From contig NZ_JALKII010000009.1 of assembly GCF_023051175.1 (NCBI RefSeq), positions 1 through 64,000 of the forward strand: DNA of 64,000 bases, written 5' to 3'. The translations under genes were made by a program, and so were the position numbers. The notes beneath the pieces are model-generated. The model was not told the DNA's origin and searched no databases. It worked only from the letters and a program-made list of their open reading frames with translations. Below are positions 26,258 through 33,401 of the stretch, in pieces. Within the stretch, counting starts at the first letter, position 1. Each line of letters begins with the position of its first letter. The stretch is from Alcanivorax quisquiliarum. Lineage in GTDB: Bacteria; Pseudomonadota; Gammaproteobacteria; Pseudomonadales; Alcanivoracaceae.

Positions 26258-27154
26258 TCAAACCACGATGAAATGCTGCAACTGCTCTCTGGATCCGGCG
26301 TATTTTGCCACTTTGCCGACAGCGAGCTTGCTGTAAGAGCCGTTCGATATGCGACTTAACAGCTCGGCTTCGTGCGCTGAAAGATACCCATGAAAGCGGC
26401 GAACGTCCCTGCCAAAGATCTTTGCCAAGGGAACCTCATCCCCCGGAGATAGCTCTGGCAACTTTTTGTCCAACAAGGCCTCAAACTGATCGAACGTCTT
26501 AATGATTGTATCGAGTCGGCCATTCGCCTCGTTATCGAGAATGTAGATCGTGACAAGTAGATGGTCGATGATGCGTAGTGCGATCAGCAAGTTTGCAGCA
26601 TCAGCACGCTTTATTTCATGGGCTGCATCATTTCCTAGAAATCGAATCGCGTGAAGTCGCTCTGCATCCTTTTGAGAAATTAGGCCGCCTTTAGCAAGTG
26701 CATCAATGCGTTTTTCTAAGGTTCGACCCTTGATGGACTGATCATTGCAAATTGCTTCAATCGTCGCCCGTAAACCGATTCCGGCTAGCGTATTGGATTG
26801 CTCTTTTATGGCTTGAACCGACTGGGTATAGATATCTCGAACGATCGCCGGAACCTCCCAGATATCGCCTAACTCTTTGTGGCCCTCAAGGATGCTTGGA
26901 TAATTGGTGACATCTTCAGGGACGTGCCACTCGTCGTTCCTTTCGTCTACAGGGTAGGCGCTTTCATAATCTCGAATGACTCTTCTGAAACTAATGGTCC
27001 GGCAGCCTCGGCACTTGAGCATTTCGTTTACTGTGTCCATCCGATACTCATATTCAGAATGAACATCCGCATGTAGTACTTCGTGGTAAGTCTTACGGTC
27101 GCATGAAATACAAGGACTGTAGATCTCGACTTTCTGGTCCTTCGAATCCGCCAC
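26258..27154 (-). CDS. DUF4145 protein with zinc ribbon and HEPN-like motif
   Basis: A 298-residue cassette protein (cassette 14). Two CxxC pairs (CISC 15-18, CRGC 48-51) form a probable N-terminal zinc ribbon. A helical DUF4145 domain follows with ERLHAIRFLGNDAAHEIKRA (about 165-184), matching the family R-x-x-G-N-x-x-A-H HEPN-like motif. DUF4145 occurs alone and in defence-associated nucleases. The start is GTG 27154 with AAGGGGGA about 5 nt upstream; the longer ATG-less form reads back into the attC. Function is unknown; RNA cleavage is a possibility. Confidence 0.8.
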   Translation of the reverse strand: MADSKDQKVEIYSPCISCDRKTYHEVLHADVHSEYEYRMDTVNEMLKCRGCRTISFRRVIRDYESAYPVDERNDEWHVPEDVTNYPSILEGHKELGDIWEVPAIVRDIYTQSVQAIKEQSNTLAGIGLRATIEAICNDQSIKGRTLEKRIDALAKGGLISQKDAERLHAIRFLGNDAAHEIKRADAANLLIALRIIDHLLVTIYILDNEANGRLDTIIKTFDQFEALLDKKLPELSPGDEVPLAKIFGRDVRRFHGYLSAHEAELLSRISNGSYSKLAVGKVAKYAGSREQLQHFIVV

Positions 27155-27171
27155 AAATTCCCCCTTGACTG

Positions 27172-27244
27172 CTAACGCCCCTGTGCAGCGGCGAGCGTAG
27201 CGAGTCCGGCGCCGATAGGCGCGAACTGCCACGGTTGGTTATGT
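27172..27244 (-). other. attC site 4 (cassette 13)
   Basis: 73 bp; ends CTAACGC and GTTATGT with internal GGCGCC-rich arms. Confidence 0.85.
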
Positions 27245-27289
27245 GTCTAAAGGTCGGTGCGCCAGCCGAACTGAATACGCACCTAAGCA

Positions 27290-27439
27290 TCACAGCTTAG
27301 CTAGGATTATTGATGCCACGACCGCCAACACGAATGCAACAGCCGGTGTAAATGCAACAGACAAAGCTGAAAACAAAACACCAAATGCACCTAACCTAAG
27401 ATGCAAGCTTGCTGAACTCGCTAATGCAGATTTCGCCAT
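27290..27439 (-). CDS. 49-residue hydrophobic cassette peptide
   Basis: ATG 27439 follows a strong AATAAGGAG ribosome site with 6-7 nt spacing. The product is basic at the front (MAKSALASSASLHLRLGAFG) and then has one long hydrophobic stretch (about 18-46) broken by TPAV, so one or two membrane passes. It is the only credible gene in cassette 13. Single-membrane small proteins in cassettes can be toxins, immunity factors or membrane regulators; nothing here decides. A 70-residue frame on the other strand lacks a ribosome site. Confidence 0.7.
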   Translation of the reverse strand: MAKSALASSASLHLRLGAFGVLFSALSVAFTPAVAFVLAVVASIILAKL

Positions 27440-27603
27440 AGGCGCTCCTTATTAGCATGATCTCAGTCTTTCAGGATGCTAAGGCATGAGATCGTTCAGA
27501 CTTTTGCTGGATTTTTTTGGATCTTCCGCTTCAACGGGCACCAGCAAACCTTAGCGGAAACTCTAACCTATGAAGTCCAACCAGACTCCGATAGGAATGA
27601 CAC
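27440..27603. other. Leader half of cassette 13
   Basis: About 160 bp between attC site 5 and the 49-residue gene. No ORF. On the minus strand it may hold a cassette promoter, which would explain its length, but no clear -35/-10 pair stands out. Confidence 0.35.
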
Positions 27604-27679
27604 ATAACGCCCGCCATAAACGGCGCGAGGAACGAGCGTCCGGCGACCGAAGGGAGCGAATTTAATGGCCTGGTTATGC
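27604..27679 (-). other. attC site 5 (cassette 12)
   Basis: 76 bp; ends ATAACGC and GTTATGC. The inner sequence GGCGCGAGGAACGAGCGTCC is shared, with small changes, with attC site 16. Confidence 0.85.
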
Positions 27680-27685
27680 ATTGTT

Positions 27686-28291
27686 TTAACTGCCACGAGA
27701 AAACAGTGAAGTGAAAGCATCTTCAGAGACTCCTAACCAGATTGCCAGATAAAAGATAGCAACAACTTCCAACACTTTGAAAAACTTGCCAAGGAAATGG
27801 TCTTCTATCTTGGTGACATCGAAGCCGGTTTTAGAAAGAAGCCAAAATGGTATTCTTAACACCATCTCCAATATACGGCCTAGCCAGTACGCGGGATTTA
27901 TTATCCTCCAAAACTCTAGGCGTATTTTCTCTTCGAGCTGTCCGCGCAATGTATTAATTGTGTCGTAGATGCGCTGCCTATCGATTCCACCATGAGAGTC
28001 ATCATGAAGGATTGCCTGAAATAAGTTTACGGGGATCACGGGGCCACCCACTGCTGGCGCAGGGTAGGAGTGCACGGTACAAGGAACACCTGTTGACTTT
28101 GCAATACGGATGATTTTGGGCGTCTTTTTCGCGAGCTCTTCTCGCAACTCTTGATATTTCTCTGCCACTTCAGGATCTGGGTTAGCGTGGCGAAATTCAC
28201 GCATTTGCTCTTCCTTTTCCCAGAACTCAAGGACTAGGCCACCAAATCGCTCAACATCTTCAAGGTTTTTCTTGGTTCCAAAATAAATCAA
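27686..28291 (-). CDS. Unknown cassette protein with C-terminal membrane segments
   Basis: A 201-residue protein I do not recognise. The N-terminal 60 residues are charged and helical (EKEEQMREFRHANPDPEVAE). The middle holds VPCTVHSYPAPAVGGPVIPV. One or two hydrophobic helices lie in the last 70 residues (IPFWLLSK and VVAIFYLAIWLGVS). The best start is TTG 28291, with AGAGGTGG 6 nt upstream. It ends 6 bp before attC site 5, so it is the gene of cassette 12. Probably membrane-anchored. Confidence 0.65.
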   Translation of the reverse strand: MIYFGTKKNLEDVERFGGLVLEFWEKEEQMREFRHANPDPEVAEKYQELREELAKKTPKIIRIAKSTGVPCTVHSYPAPAVGGPVIPVNLFQAILHDDSHGGIDRQRIYDTINTLRGQLEEKIRLEFWRIINPAYWLGRILEMVLRIPFWLLSKTGFDVTKIEDHFLGKFFKVLEVVAIFYLAIWLGVSEDAFTSLFSRGS

Positions 28292-28310
28292 TGCTTACCA
28301 CCTCTTATGC

Positions 28311-28365
28311 ATAACGCTGCGAGCAGCGGCGCGTATTTTGCGTCCGCTGCCTTGCCTGGTTAAGT
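28311..28365 (-). other. attC site 6 (cassette 11, duplicated unit)
   Basis: 55 bp; ends ATAACGC and GTTAAGT. Arms GCAGCGG.../CCGCTGC. Identical to attC site 11 over its whole inner sequence. Confidence 0.85.
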
Positions 28366-28657
28366 GGCGACACACCCAGCATACCTACTGGCACGGTGTG
28401 AGCCTGCGAACCAGACTGAATTTATGGCACCCGCAAGAACGCAGAGCTTTGCAGCTACCCCCCAACCTTGATTGTGGCCGCCCGCAACGAACGGGAAAAC
28501 CGAACCACAATCACCTTACCCAACAATGGCACCAAGAACGAAGCTGCCGGATATGTGGCTTAGCACAGAACCTGATGCTGCGGCGCCAGCTACCGGCACC
28601 GATTTATGATTTGGCACTGCTTTCTGAATAGAGAAAAGGCAGAGCCATTTAACGCCG
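28312..28657 (-). repeat. Duplicated cassette, copy 1
   Basis: This 346-bp unit, a cassette body plus its attC, is repeated at 30901-31246 with one mismatch (A at 28562, G at 31151). The left boundary is the T after the attC core and the right boundary is the AACGCCG of the next attC, as expected for cassette duplication through integrase or homologous recombination. No minus-strand gene with a ribosome site is evident. A plus-strand frame of about 90 codons covers the unit (CLVKWRHTQHTYWHGVSLRT...) but also lacks a good start, so the cassette may be non-coding or carry a reversed gene. Confidence 0.9.
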
Positions 28658-28781
28658 TGGTAAACGGCAGAATTTAAGTTGTGGTTTTGTGGAATACTTT
28701 TGCGCAGCAAAACCACAAAGCCGCAACTTAAATTCTGTCCAGTGGAGCGAAGCGGAACGATGTTTGACCACTTTGTTAGGT
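28648..28781 (-). other. attC site 7 (cassette 10), long stem
   Basis: 134 bp, the longest site. CAGAATTTAAGTTG and CAACTTAAATTCTG are perfect arms with a second pair (TGGTTTTG/CAAAACCA). Holds the stop codon of the next gene (28776-28778). Confidence 0.9.
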
Positions 28782-29198
28782 ATTACTCACGCTTGCCCAA
28801 AAAGGTATAGCCTCTTCTAATGCGATGCCCGTGAGCAAATGATAGTTTGCAATGGCTCGTTCCAGCATTTCCGCAGCATCTAACCTCAGGTCAAAACTAA
28901 GGGATTCATTACCTGCATAATGTTTAAGCTCATTGCGAGTTTGATTCAATAGCTCAGCAACAAGTTTTTCAGTGTTTGGATCTGTGTCTCCGTGCTGCTT
29001 TGCCAAAGCAACTATATCGTTTTTTATTTGATCGAAGGATGGAGTTCGACCAAGAGCGCGGAGTCTTTTACCAAGAATTTCTTCAGCTGCACCAGCTAGA
29101 GTAAGGGCAGATAAATAATCTTCTTCATGCCAAAGTCGAAGTGCTGTAATTAGTTGGTGCTCTGCAATTTCTTCTGCAGTGAGTTCTGAATCTGGCAT
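28776..29198 (-). CDS. HEPN-like small cassette protein
   Basis: A 140-residue all-helical protein. After an acidic start, ALTLAGAAEEILGKRLRALG resembles HEPN-type first helices, and QTRNELKHYAGN (about 86-97) holds an R-N-x3-H motif (RNELKH) like HEPN ribonucleases. No database family name can be given with confidence. ATG 29198 lies 8 nt after the attC core GTTAGG, which can serve as a ribosome site. The TAA stop is inside attC site 7. Confidence 0.72.
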   Translation of the reverse strand: MPDSELTAEEIAEHQLITALRLWHEEDYLSALTLAGAAEEILGKRLRALGRTPSFDQIKNDIVALAKQHGDTDPNTEKLVAELLNQTRNELKHYAGNESLSFDLRLDAAEMLERAIANYHLLTGIALEEAIPFWASVSNT

Positions 29199-29205
29199 GT
29201 TTACA

Positions 29206-29283
29206 CCTAACGCCTCAATAACCGGCGCGCGTTTTTTTTGCGCGTCCGGCGCCGAAGGCGCGAAGTTAATTGGATTGTTAGGC
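29206..29283 (-). other. attC site 8 (cassette 9)
   Basis: 78 bp; ends CCTAACGC and GTTAGGC; GCCTCAATAACCGGCGC arm is shared with attC site 14. Confidence 0.9.
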
Positions 29284-29728
29284 ATTTTTAACCTTGACCG
29301 CATTTAGAAACTTTCTGATAGGCAAGTTATCTAGAAAAAACTTTTCGAATGCTTTATTAAGCTCTCGAATCCATATCTCACTATCCTTAGCTATCAAGAA
29401 TTTCTGAGCCTTTTCTGTTAATGGATTTTTTTTGATAATGGAACGTCGCATTCCGAAATAATCGGAGGAAATCGACGTACTCCTCATTAATTAATAGTTC
29501 GTCTACCGCCTCATGCGAGCACTTCAGCTCTTTATAGCCTTCGATTACGACGTAAATTAATGAATACCACACTGACATTCTGTGGAGAGTTGACGCCATA
29601 CTCCCAATCTCTTTAACCCATTCTTCAGCATCGGAATTATCGATATTGGGTAACTCTGCAGACACAAACTGCTTCACTGCATCTGCCGTGCACCAATGTT
29701 TATGTAGAGCAACTAGCTGTGGATTCAT
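29278..29728 (-). pseudogene. HEPN-like cassette gene with frameshift at A8 run
   Basis: The front frame (from ATG 29728) gives 113 residues, with LRLFRNATFHYQK near residue 90-100 holding an R-N-x3-H motif. At a run of eight A residues (29426-29433 on the plus strand as T8) the frame should shift: the second frame continues NPLTEKAQKFLIAKDSEIWI ... KVKNA and stops inside attC site 8, as intact cassette genes here do. The intended protein would be about 149 residues. A one-base indel by mutation, sequencing error or programmed slippage are all possible. If unshifted, a 113-residue truncated form is made that still has the motif. Confidence 0.72.
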
Positions 29729-29736
29729 GATTGGTG

Positions 29737-29840
29737 CCTAACGCCCGGCTATGGCGCCGGAGTGCAGTTGGAATTTTTTGTGGTAACCACCACAAAAAAG
29801 GCCGACGGAACGAAGGTCGCCCATGAGCCGATTGTTATGT
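29737..29840 (-). other. attC site 9 (cassette 8)
   Basis: 104 bp; ends CCTAACGCC and GTTATGT. Central TTTTTTGTGGT/ACCACAAAAAA hairpin. Confidence 0.9.
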
Positions 29841-29843
29841 GAA

Positions 29844-30251
29844 TTACCCGCGATCTGCGGGATGGTTGACATCATCATAAGTTGTAATCCCGTTTATTTT
29901 TAGAGGATTAATGCCCTCTAAGCAGGCCACATTAAAACCGTACTGACTGGGGTTAGAGCGGCGCTGGTGGTGCGTATAAATGCCACAGTTGGAGCAAAAA
30001 AAGTGCTTCGCGGTCTTTGTGTTGAACTGATATAGCTTCAGTGCGTCCGCGCCATTAACAATTTTGATATCTGACAACGGCACCGAAGCGACAATAGCCC
30101 CTCTTTTGCGACACAAAGAGCAATCGCAACGACGAACGTCTACTAAGCCGTCTGGAAGGCTCAACTCAAGCTCAACCGTTCCGCAGTGGCATGTGGCCTT
30201 ATGCTTAGCTTGAATCGGTACGCCGTCAACTTCGGTTAAATTTATTGCCAT
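29844..30251 (-). CDS. GFA-family (CENP-V/GFA domain) protein
   Basis: A 135-residue zinc protein of the glutathione-dependent formaldehyde-activating-enzyme-like family. Zinc ligands are clear: CHCG (21-24), RCDCSLC (41-47) and CSNCGIYTHH near residue 86-95. The family is common in integron cassettes and is generally not proven to act on formaldehyde. The ribosome site before ATG 30251 is weak. Cassette 8. Confidence 0.9.
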   Translation of the reverse strand: MAINLTEVDGVPIQAKHKATCHCGTVELELSLPDGLVDVRRCDCSLCRKRGAIVASVPLSDIKIVNGADALKLYQFNTKTAKHFFCSNCGIYTHHQRRSNPSQYGFNVACLEGINPLKINGITTYDDVNHPADRG

Positions 30252-30271
30252 ACTTTAATCCGTGCGAGCAC

Positions 30272-30317
30272 ATAACGCCGCAATCACGCGCTTGTCGCGT
30301 GCATTGCTTTGTTAGCT
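30272..30317 (-). other. attC site 10 (cassette 7)
   Basis: Only 46 bp; ends ATAACGC and GTTAGCT; CACGCG-CTTGT-CGCGTG is the hairpin. Confidence 0.85.
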
Positions 30318-30318
30318 T

Positions 30319-30870
30319 CTATCTTCCGTGATGATGCTTGTGATGGTTTCCGTGTCCGGCACGGCTGTAGCCTCTCAAAGCCATGTACTTGGATATCTGT
30401 TGATCATTAAGAATTTCAGTCTGCTGCAAATGCGCACGGAGGTGGACTACGCGCAGACGAGACTCAGCATCGCCAATGTTTTTAACGAGTTCCGACAAGG
30501 ACGATTCGTCTATCTTCTTGCTTCTGAATGCCTGATCGAGCGCACGTTCTGCTGCCACAAGATCAGCACCCAGGGCTTTGGCCGCAGTCTCCATCTGAGC
30601 AAAAACGATTTCCGTCTCTTGCCGTTGACTGGCTGTGAGCGAAAGCTCATCGCCGAGCTCAAGCACATGCGCGGGACCGGGGTACCCGTTTAATTCTGCG
30701 GCTTTGCCGTAACCCATGCCTTTCCCAGCCAATAGGCCGTCAATCTCTGATTTTGACAGGGCTTTAATTTCACGAGATTCTTCGCCGGCATAGGGAGAGC
30801 TTTCAGAAGCTAAAGCTAGTCCTGCCACAGACAGTGCCGTTACGAACACAGCCGTCATCCCGATATTCAT
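30319..30870 (-). CDS. Spy/CpxP-like periplasmic protein, His-rich tail
   Basis: A 183-residue exported protein. A signal peptide ends at about LALASE (22). The core has the motif GKAAELNGYPGPAHVLELGD, then LSLTASQRQ (an LTxxQ motif) and ILNDQQISKYMALRGY, a second LTxxQ-like site, as in Spy/CpxP chaperones and metal-resistance proteins. The last ten residues are HGNHHKHHHGR-like, suggesting metal binding. GGAG lies 5 nt before ATG 30870. Likely a periplasmic chaperone or metal-binding protein; metal specificity unknown. Confidence 0.85.
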   Translation of the reverse strand: MNIGMTAVFVTALSVAGLALASESSPYAGEESREIKALSKSEIDGLLAGKGMGYGKAAELNGYPGPAHVLELGDELSLTASQRQETEIVFAQMETAAKALGADLVAAERALDQAFRSKKIDESSLSELVKNIGDAESRLRVVHLRAHLQQTEILNDQQISKYMALRGYSRAGHGNHHKHHHGR

Positions 30871-30898
30871 ATGATCTCCATTGTTCTGTTCCAAAAAA

Positions 30899-30954
30899 GC
30901 TAACGCTGCGAGCAGCGGCGCGTATTTTGCGTCCGCTGCCTTGCCTGGTTAAGT
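30899..30954 (-). other. attC site 11 (cassette 6, duplicated unit)
   Basis: 56 bp; ends CTAACGC and GTTAAGT. Inner sequence identical to attC site 6. Confidence 0.85.
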
Positions 30955-31246
30955 GGCGACACACCCAGCATACCTACTGGCACGGTGTGAGCCTGCGAAC
31001 CAGACTGAATTTATGGCACCCGCAAGAACGCAGAGCTTTGCAGCTACCCCCCAACCTTGATTGTGGCCGCCCGCAACGAACGGGAAAACCGAACCACAAT
31101 CACCTTACCCAACAATGGCACCAAGAACGAAGCTGCCGGATATGTGGCTTGGCACAGAACCTGATGCTGCGGCGCCAGCTACCGGCACCGATTTATGATT
31201 TGGCACTGCTTTCTGAATAGAGAAAAGGCAGAGCCATTTAACGCCG
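30901..31246 (-). repeat. Duplicated cassette, copy 2
   Basis: Same unit as 28312-28657, one mismatch in 346 bp (G at 31151). It lies two full cassettes' distance closer to the integrase end and is separated from copy 1 by four cassettes. Near-identity implies a recent duplication or strong constraint. Confidence 0.9.
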
Positions 31247-31319
31247 CCAACACGCGCAGCTTTGTAGTGGAGGCGAAGCCGCAACGTAAAAGCTGTCGCT
31301 GTGCTTGGCCTTGTTAGGC
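31237..31319 (-). other. attC site 12 (cassette 5)
   Basis: 83 bp; ends TTTAACGCC and GTTAGGC; CAGCTTT.../AAAGCTG arms. Confidence 0.88.
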
Positions 31320-31322
31320 GAA

Positions 31323-31667
31323 TTACTTGGTGAACTGCACCTCTGCTAACTCACCTGTCAGTACATTTACCTGGCACAGGTACCCAGCGAAGTTGTTTGC
31401 CGCGATACAGCCTTTTATGGAGCTAACCGTGCGATTGATGTTGGTATAGCCGTCGTTGTTTTGATTGGTTGGATTGCCAGCAACCCAAAGCTCTTTGCCA
31501 GCTTCATCAATACACACCAAATTTCTTGCTGGCGCATCCATCGGAAATTCCATGTAGTCATAGATTACAAAGATTCTTCCGCCTGACGCTTCAGCATCAA
31601 GTATCGTGTAAGGCAATGATATCTTTGCCTTCTCGATGCTTATTTCTTTACCGCTAAACTGGATCAT
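31323..31667 (-). CDS. Unknown 114-residue cassette protein
   Basis: A cytosolic-looking, strand-rich protein, with FVIYDYMEFPMDAPARNLVC and ELWVAGNP in the middle and no signal or membrane segment. The repeating ILDAEASGGRIFVIYD / NLVCIDEAGKELWVAG / FAGYLCQVNVLTGEL pattern looks like beta-propeller blades or an immunity-like sandwich, but I do not recognise a family. AGGCGCACAAG from the attC core precedes ATG 31667. Cassette 5. Confidence 0.7.
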   Translation of the reverse strand: MIQFSGKEISIEKAKISLPYTILDAEASGGRIFVIYDYMEFPMDAPARNLVCIDEAGKELWVAGNPTNQNNDGYTNINRTVSSIKGCIAANNFAGYLCQVNVLTGELAEVQFTK

Positions 31668-31675
31668 CTTGTGCG

Positions 31676-31752
31676 CCTAACGCTTGACACACGTGCCGGT
31701 TTGGAGCCGCAACGCGGCGGAAAACCGGTCACCGTGCTGCCACTGGTTAGAC
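31676..31752 (-). other. attC site 13 (cassette 4)
   Basis: 77 bp; ends CCTAACGC and GTTAGAC; GCCGGTTT/AAACCGGT arms. Confidence 0.88.
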
Positions 31753-31766
31753 ATCTCGTGCACACC

Positions 31767-32474
31767 CTATTCCTGCCGTTCATCGATCTTATGCATCAGC
31801 AGGCTCGCCAAACTTATCAGGTGGAGAGACTTTGTGCTGCTAGGGTTGAGATTTTCATGTGCCTTCGGGTTTCGGATGCCAGTCATCGAGCCAGCAAAGA
31901 TCTGCATGTAACCCTGCTGAATATTTCTATCACTTTCGGTGGCAAGCGCAGACAGGCGGATGACCGGGTTTTGCGGTGAGAAAACGGTTGTCATCAAACC
32001 AGCCCCATCCAATTCTCGCCCGTCGATCCCATGAAGTATGCGTTTGACGGCATCGTTCACTTCCTTAAATGATGCCTCCACCGCATCGCCAAAAAAACCA
32101 GCCTCAAATCTTGGCCTCGCCAGCGCACTGATCCTTGGGTGCACGAACTCCCAAAACCACTGTGTAGGACTGTCAAGATTATCAATATCCGATGCCTCAA
32201 TGCGGCGTCTGGCCTCTGGAATAACAAAGGCCTGTATCAGGTCTAATGCCTCAACGGCATCACCTTGAAGTGGCGTCATGTCTTTCATGTGTTCAACGAG
32301 CTCCGCCCACCCGAGAAGCTGGCAGAAAGCACGAAGGCTGTTGATCTTGCCGGTTAAGATGTTGTCGATTACGCCTTGAGGCTCTGCGTCGTCGTAGTAA
32401 GGATTCATCGGAATCTCAAACTCCGCGAGTTCGTCTAGTATCTTCGTCAGAGCTTCTTCTCGAGTTTTTGGCAT
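31767..32474 (-). CDS. TIGR02391 (Ymh) family protein
   Basis: A 235-residue protein whose C-terminal half matches the TIGR02391 family: FEAGFFGDAVEASFKEVNDA (124-143) and YMQIFAGSMTGIRNPKAHEN (189-208). RNPKAH is an R-N-x3-H motif as in HEPN ribonucleases. The family is found in mobile regions and plasmids; its role is not established. The N-terminal 110 residues are helical and carry no known motif. The gene ends 15 bp before attC site 13. Cassette 4. Confidence 0.85.
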   Translation of the reverse strand: MPKTREEALTKILDELAEFEIPMNPYYDDAEPQGVIDNILTGKINSLRAFCQLLGWAELVEHMKDMTPLQGDAVEALDLIQAFVIPEARRRIEASDIDNLDSPTQWFWEFVHPRISALARPRFEAGFFGDAVEASFKEVNDAVKRILHGIDGRELDGAGLMTTVFSPQNPVIRLSALATESDRNIQQGYMQIFAGSMTGIRNPKAHENLNPSSTKSLHLISLASLLMHKIDERQE

Positions 32475-32490
32475 GGTGCTCCTTCAGATG

Positions 32491-32564
32491 TCTAACGCCT
32501 CAATAACCGGCGCAGCTTTGCTGCGTCCGACGCCGTAGGCGCGAAGTTGATTGACTTGTTAGGC
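32491..32564 (-). other. attC site 14 (cassette 3)
   Basis: 74 bp; ends TCTAACGCC and GTTAGGC; similar to attC site 8. Contains the stop of the next gene (32559-32561). Confidence 0.9.
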
Positions 32565-33260
32565 ATCACCCGAGTCAGCGGTGGTGCCGAGCTTGCTGCG
32601 CACATGGTCGTAATATGGCGTGACGCCGAGGGTTGAAAATATGGCGTCTGCATAAGCGACTGTCGTGTTGACAGACCATTGCGCCAGTCCATGCCCAAGC
32701 CAAGCGTCTCCGGATAGTCCTCGAGCGTTTTTTCTTGGCTCGAACTTTCCCTTAATCTGCTGTGGCAGCTTGCTTGTATGAAAACTTCCGGAACGAACCA
32801 TGCCCTCGGTGCCAACGTCAAAAAATGACGCTTTGTAATGAACGATCTCATTGCGAAGACGAATAACGGTCGCTGTTGCTTGATGAGGATCGCAATCGGT
32901 AGGTAGAGGCAATTTTCCTGCGGCGCGCAAGAGCAGGTCGTACTTGGAAAGAATTGACGCTTTCTGTACCGAGTCTGTTTCGCCAAGTCCTGCGATCATT
33001 GAACGATCCCGCTCATCAAGCACGGAGAGATGCCCCCCTTCCGGGCGTATGGCATCTGCGTATATTTCATTGGCAAGAGCCTCTAGAAATGCCACGGAAC
33101 TGAAAAGTGCGCTCGCAACATAGGCTTTGAGCGCTACCGCCTCAGGCACCGTGTCATCCGCTAGATCTGCTTCAACCTTAGCAGCCTGTCGGGTCAAATA
33201 GGCAGCAGCTTGCACGTGCTGAATGGAATAATAAGTTTGCAGCCCGATTCCGATGATCAT
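32559..33260 (-). CDS. HEPN-like cassette protein (233 aa)
   Basis: A largely helical protein. YVASALFSSVAFLEALANEI (47-66) resembles the first helix pair of HEPN proteins, and VIRLRNEIVHYKASFF (132-147) contains RNEIVH, an R-N-x3-H motif. No family name can be assigned. The stop codon lies inside attC site 14. ATG 33260 and a second ATG are near the attC core of the previous cassette; no strong ribosome site is seen. Cassette 3. Confidence 0.72.
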   Translation of the reverse strand: MIIGIGLQTYYSIQHVQAAAYLTRQAAKVEADLADDTVPEAVALKAYVASALFSSVAFLEALANEIYADAIRPEGGHLSVLDERDRSMIAGLGETDSVQKASILSKYDLLLRAAGKLPLPTDCDPHQATATVIRLRNEIVHYKASFFDVGTEGMVRSGSFHTSKLPQQIKGKFEPRKNARGLSGDAWLGHGLAQWSVNTTVAYADAIFSTLGVTPYYDHVRSKLGTTADSGDA

Positions 33261-33270
33261 TCTTGTGATG

Positions 33271-33377
33271 CCTAACGCCGCAAATCACCGGCAAATTGTA
33301 GCAATGTGCGGTTTGTGCTATTCATAGCACAAACGAACGTTGCGGAAATTTGTCCGAGTGAATTTGCCTTGTTATGT
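33271..33377 (-). other. attC site 15 (cassette 2)
   Basis: 107 bp; ends CCTAACGCC and GTTATGT. Central hairpin TTTGTGCTA-TTCA-TAGCACAAA. Confidence 0.9.
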
Positions 33378-33401
33378 GTAATTGTTGTCACACTGTTCAG
33401 C

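Noticed and set aside
27243-27455. 70-codon plus-strand ORF in cassette 13
   Set aside because: Starts inside the attC core, has no ribosome site and mirrors the 49-residue minus-strand gene.
32492-32986. 164-codon alternative minus-strand frame inside cassette 3
   Set aside because: Overlaps the 233-residue gene whose stop sits properly in the attC; composition is Cys/Arg-rich and there is no ribosome site.
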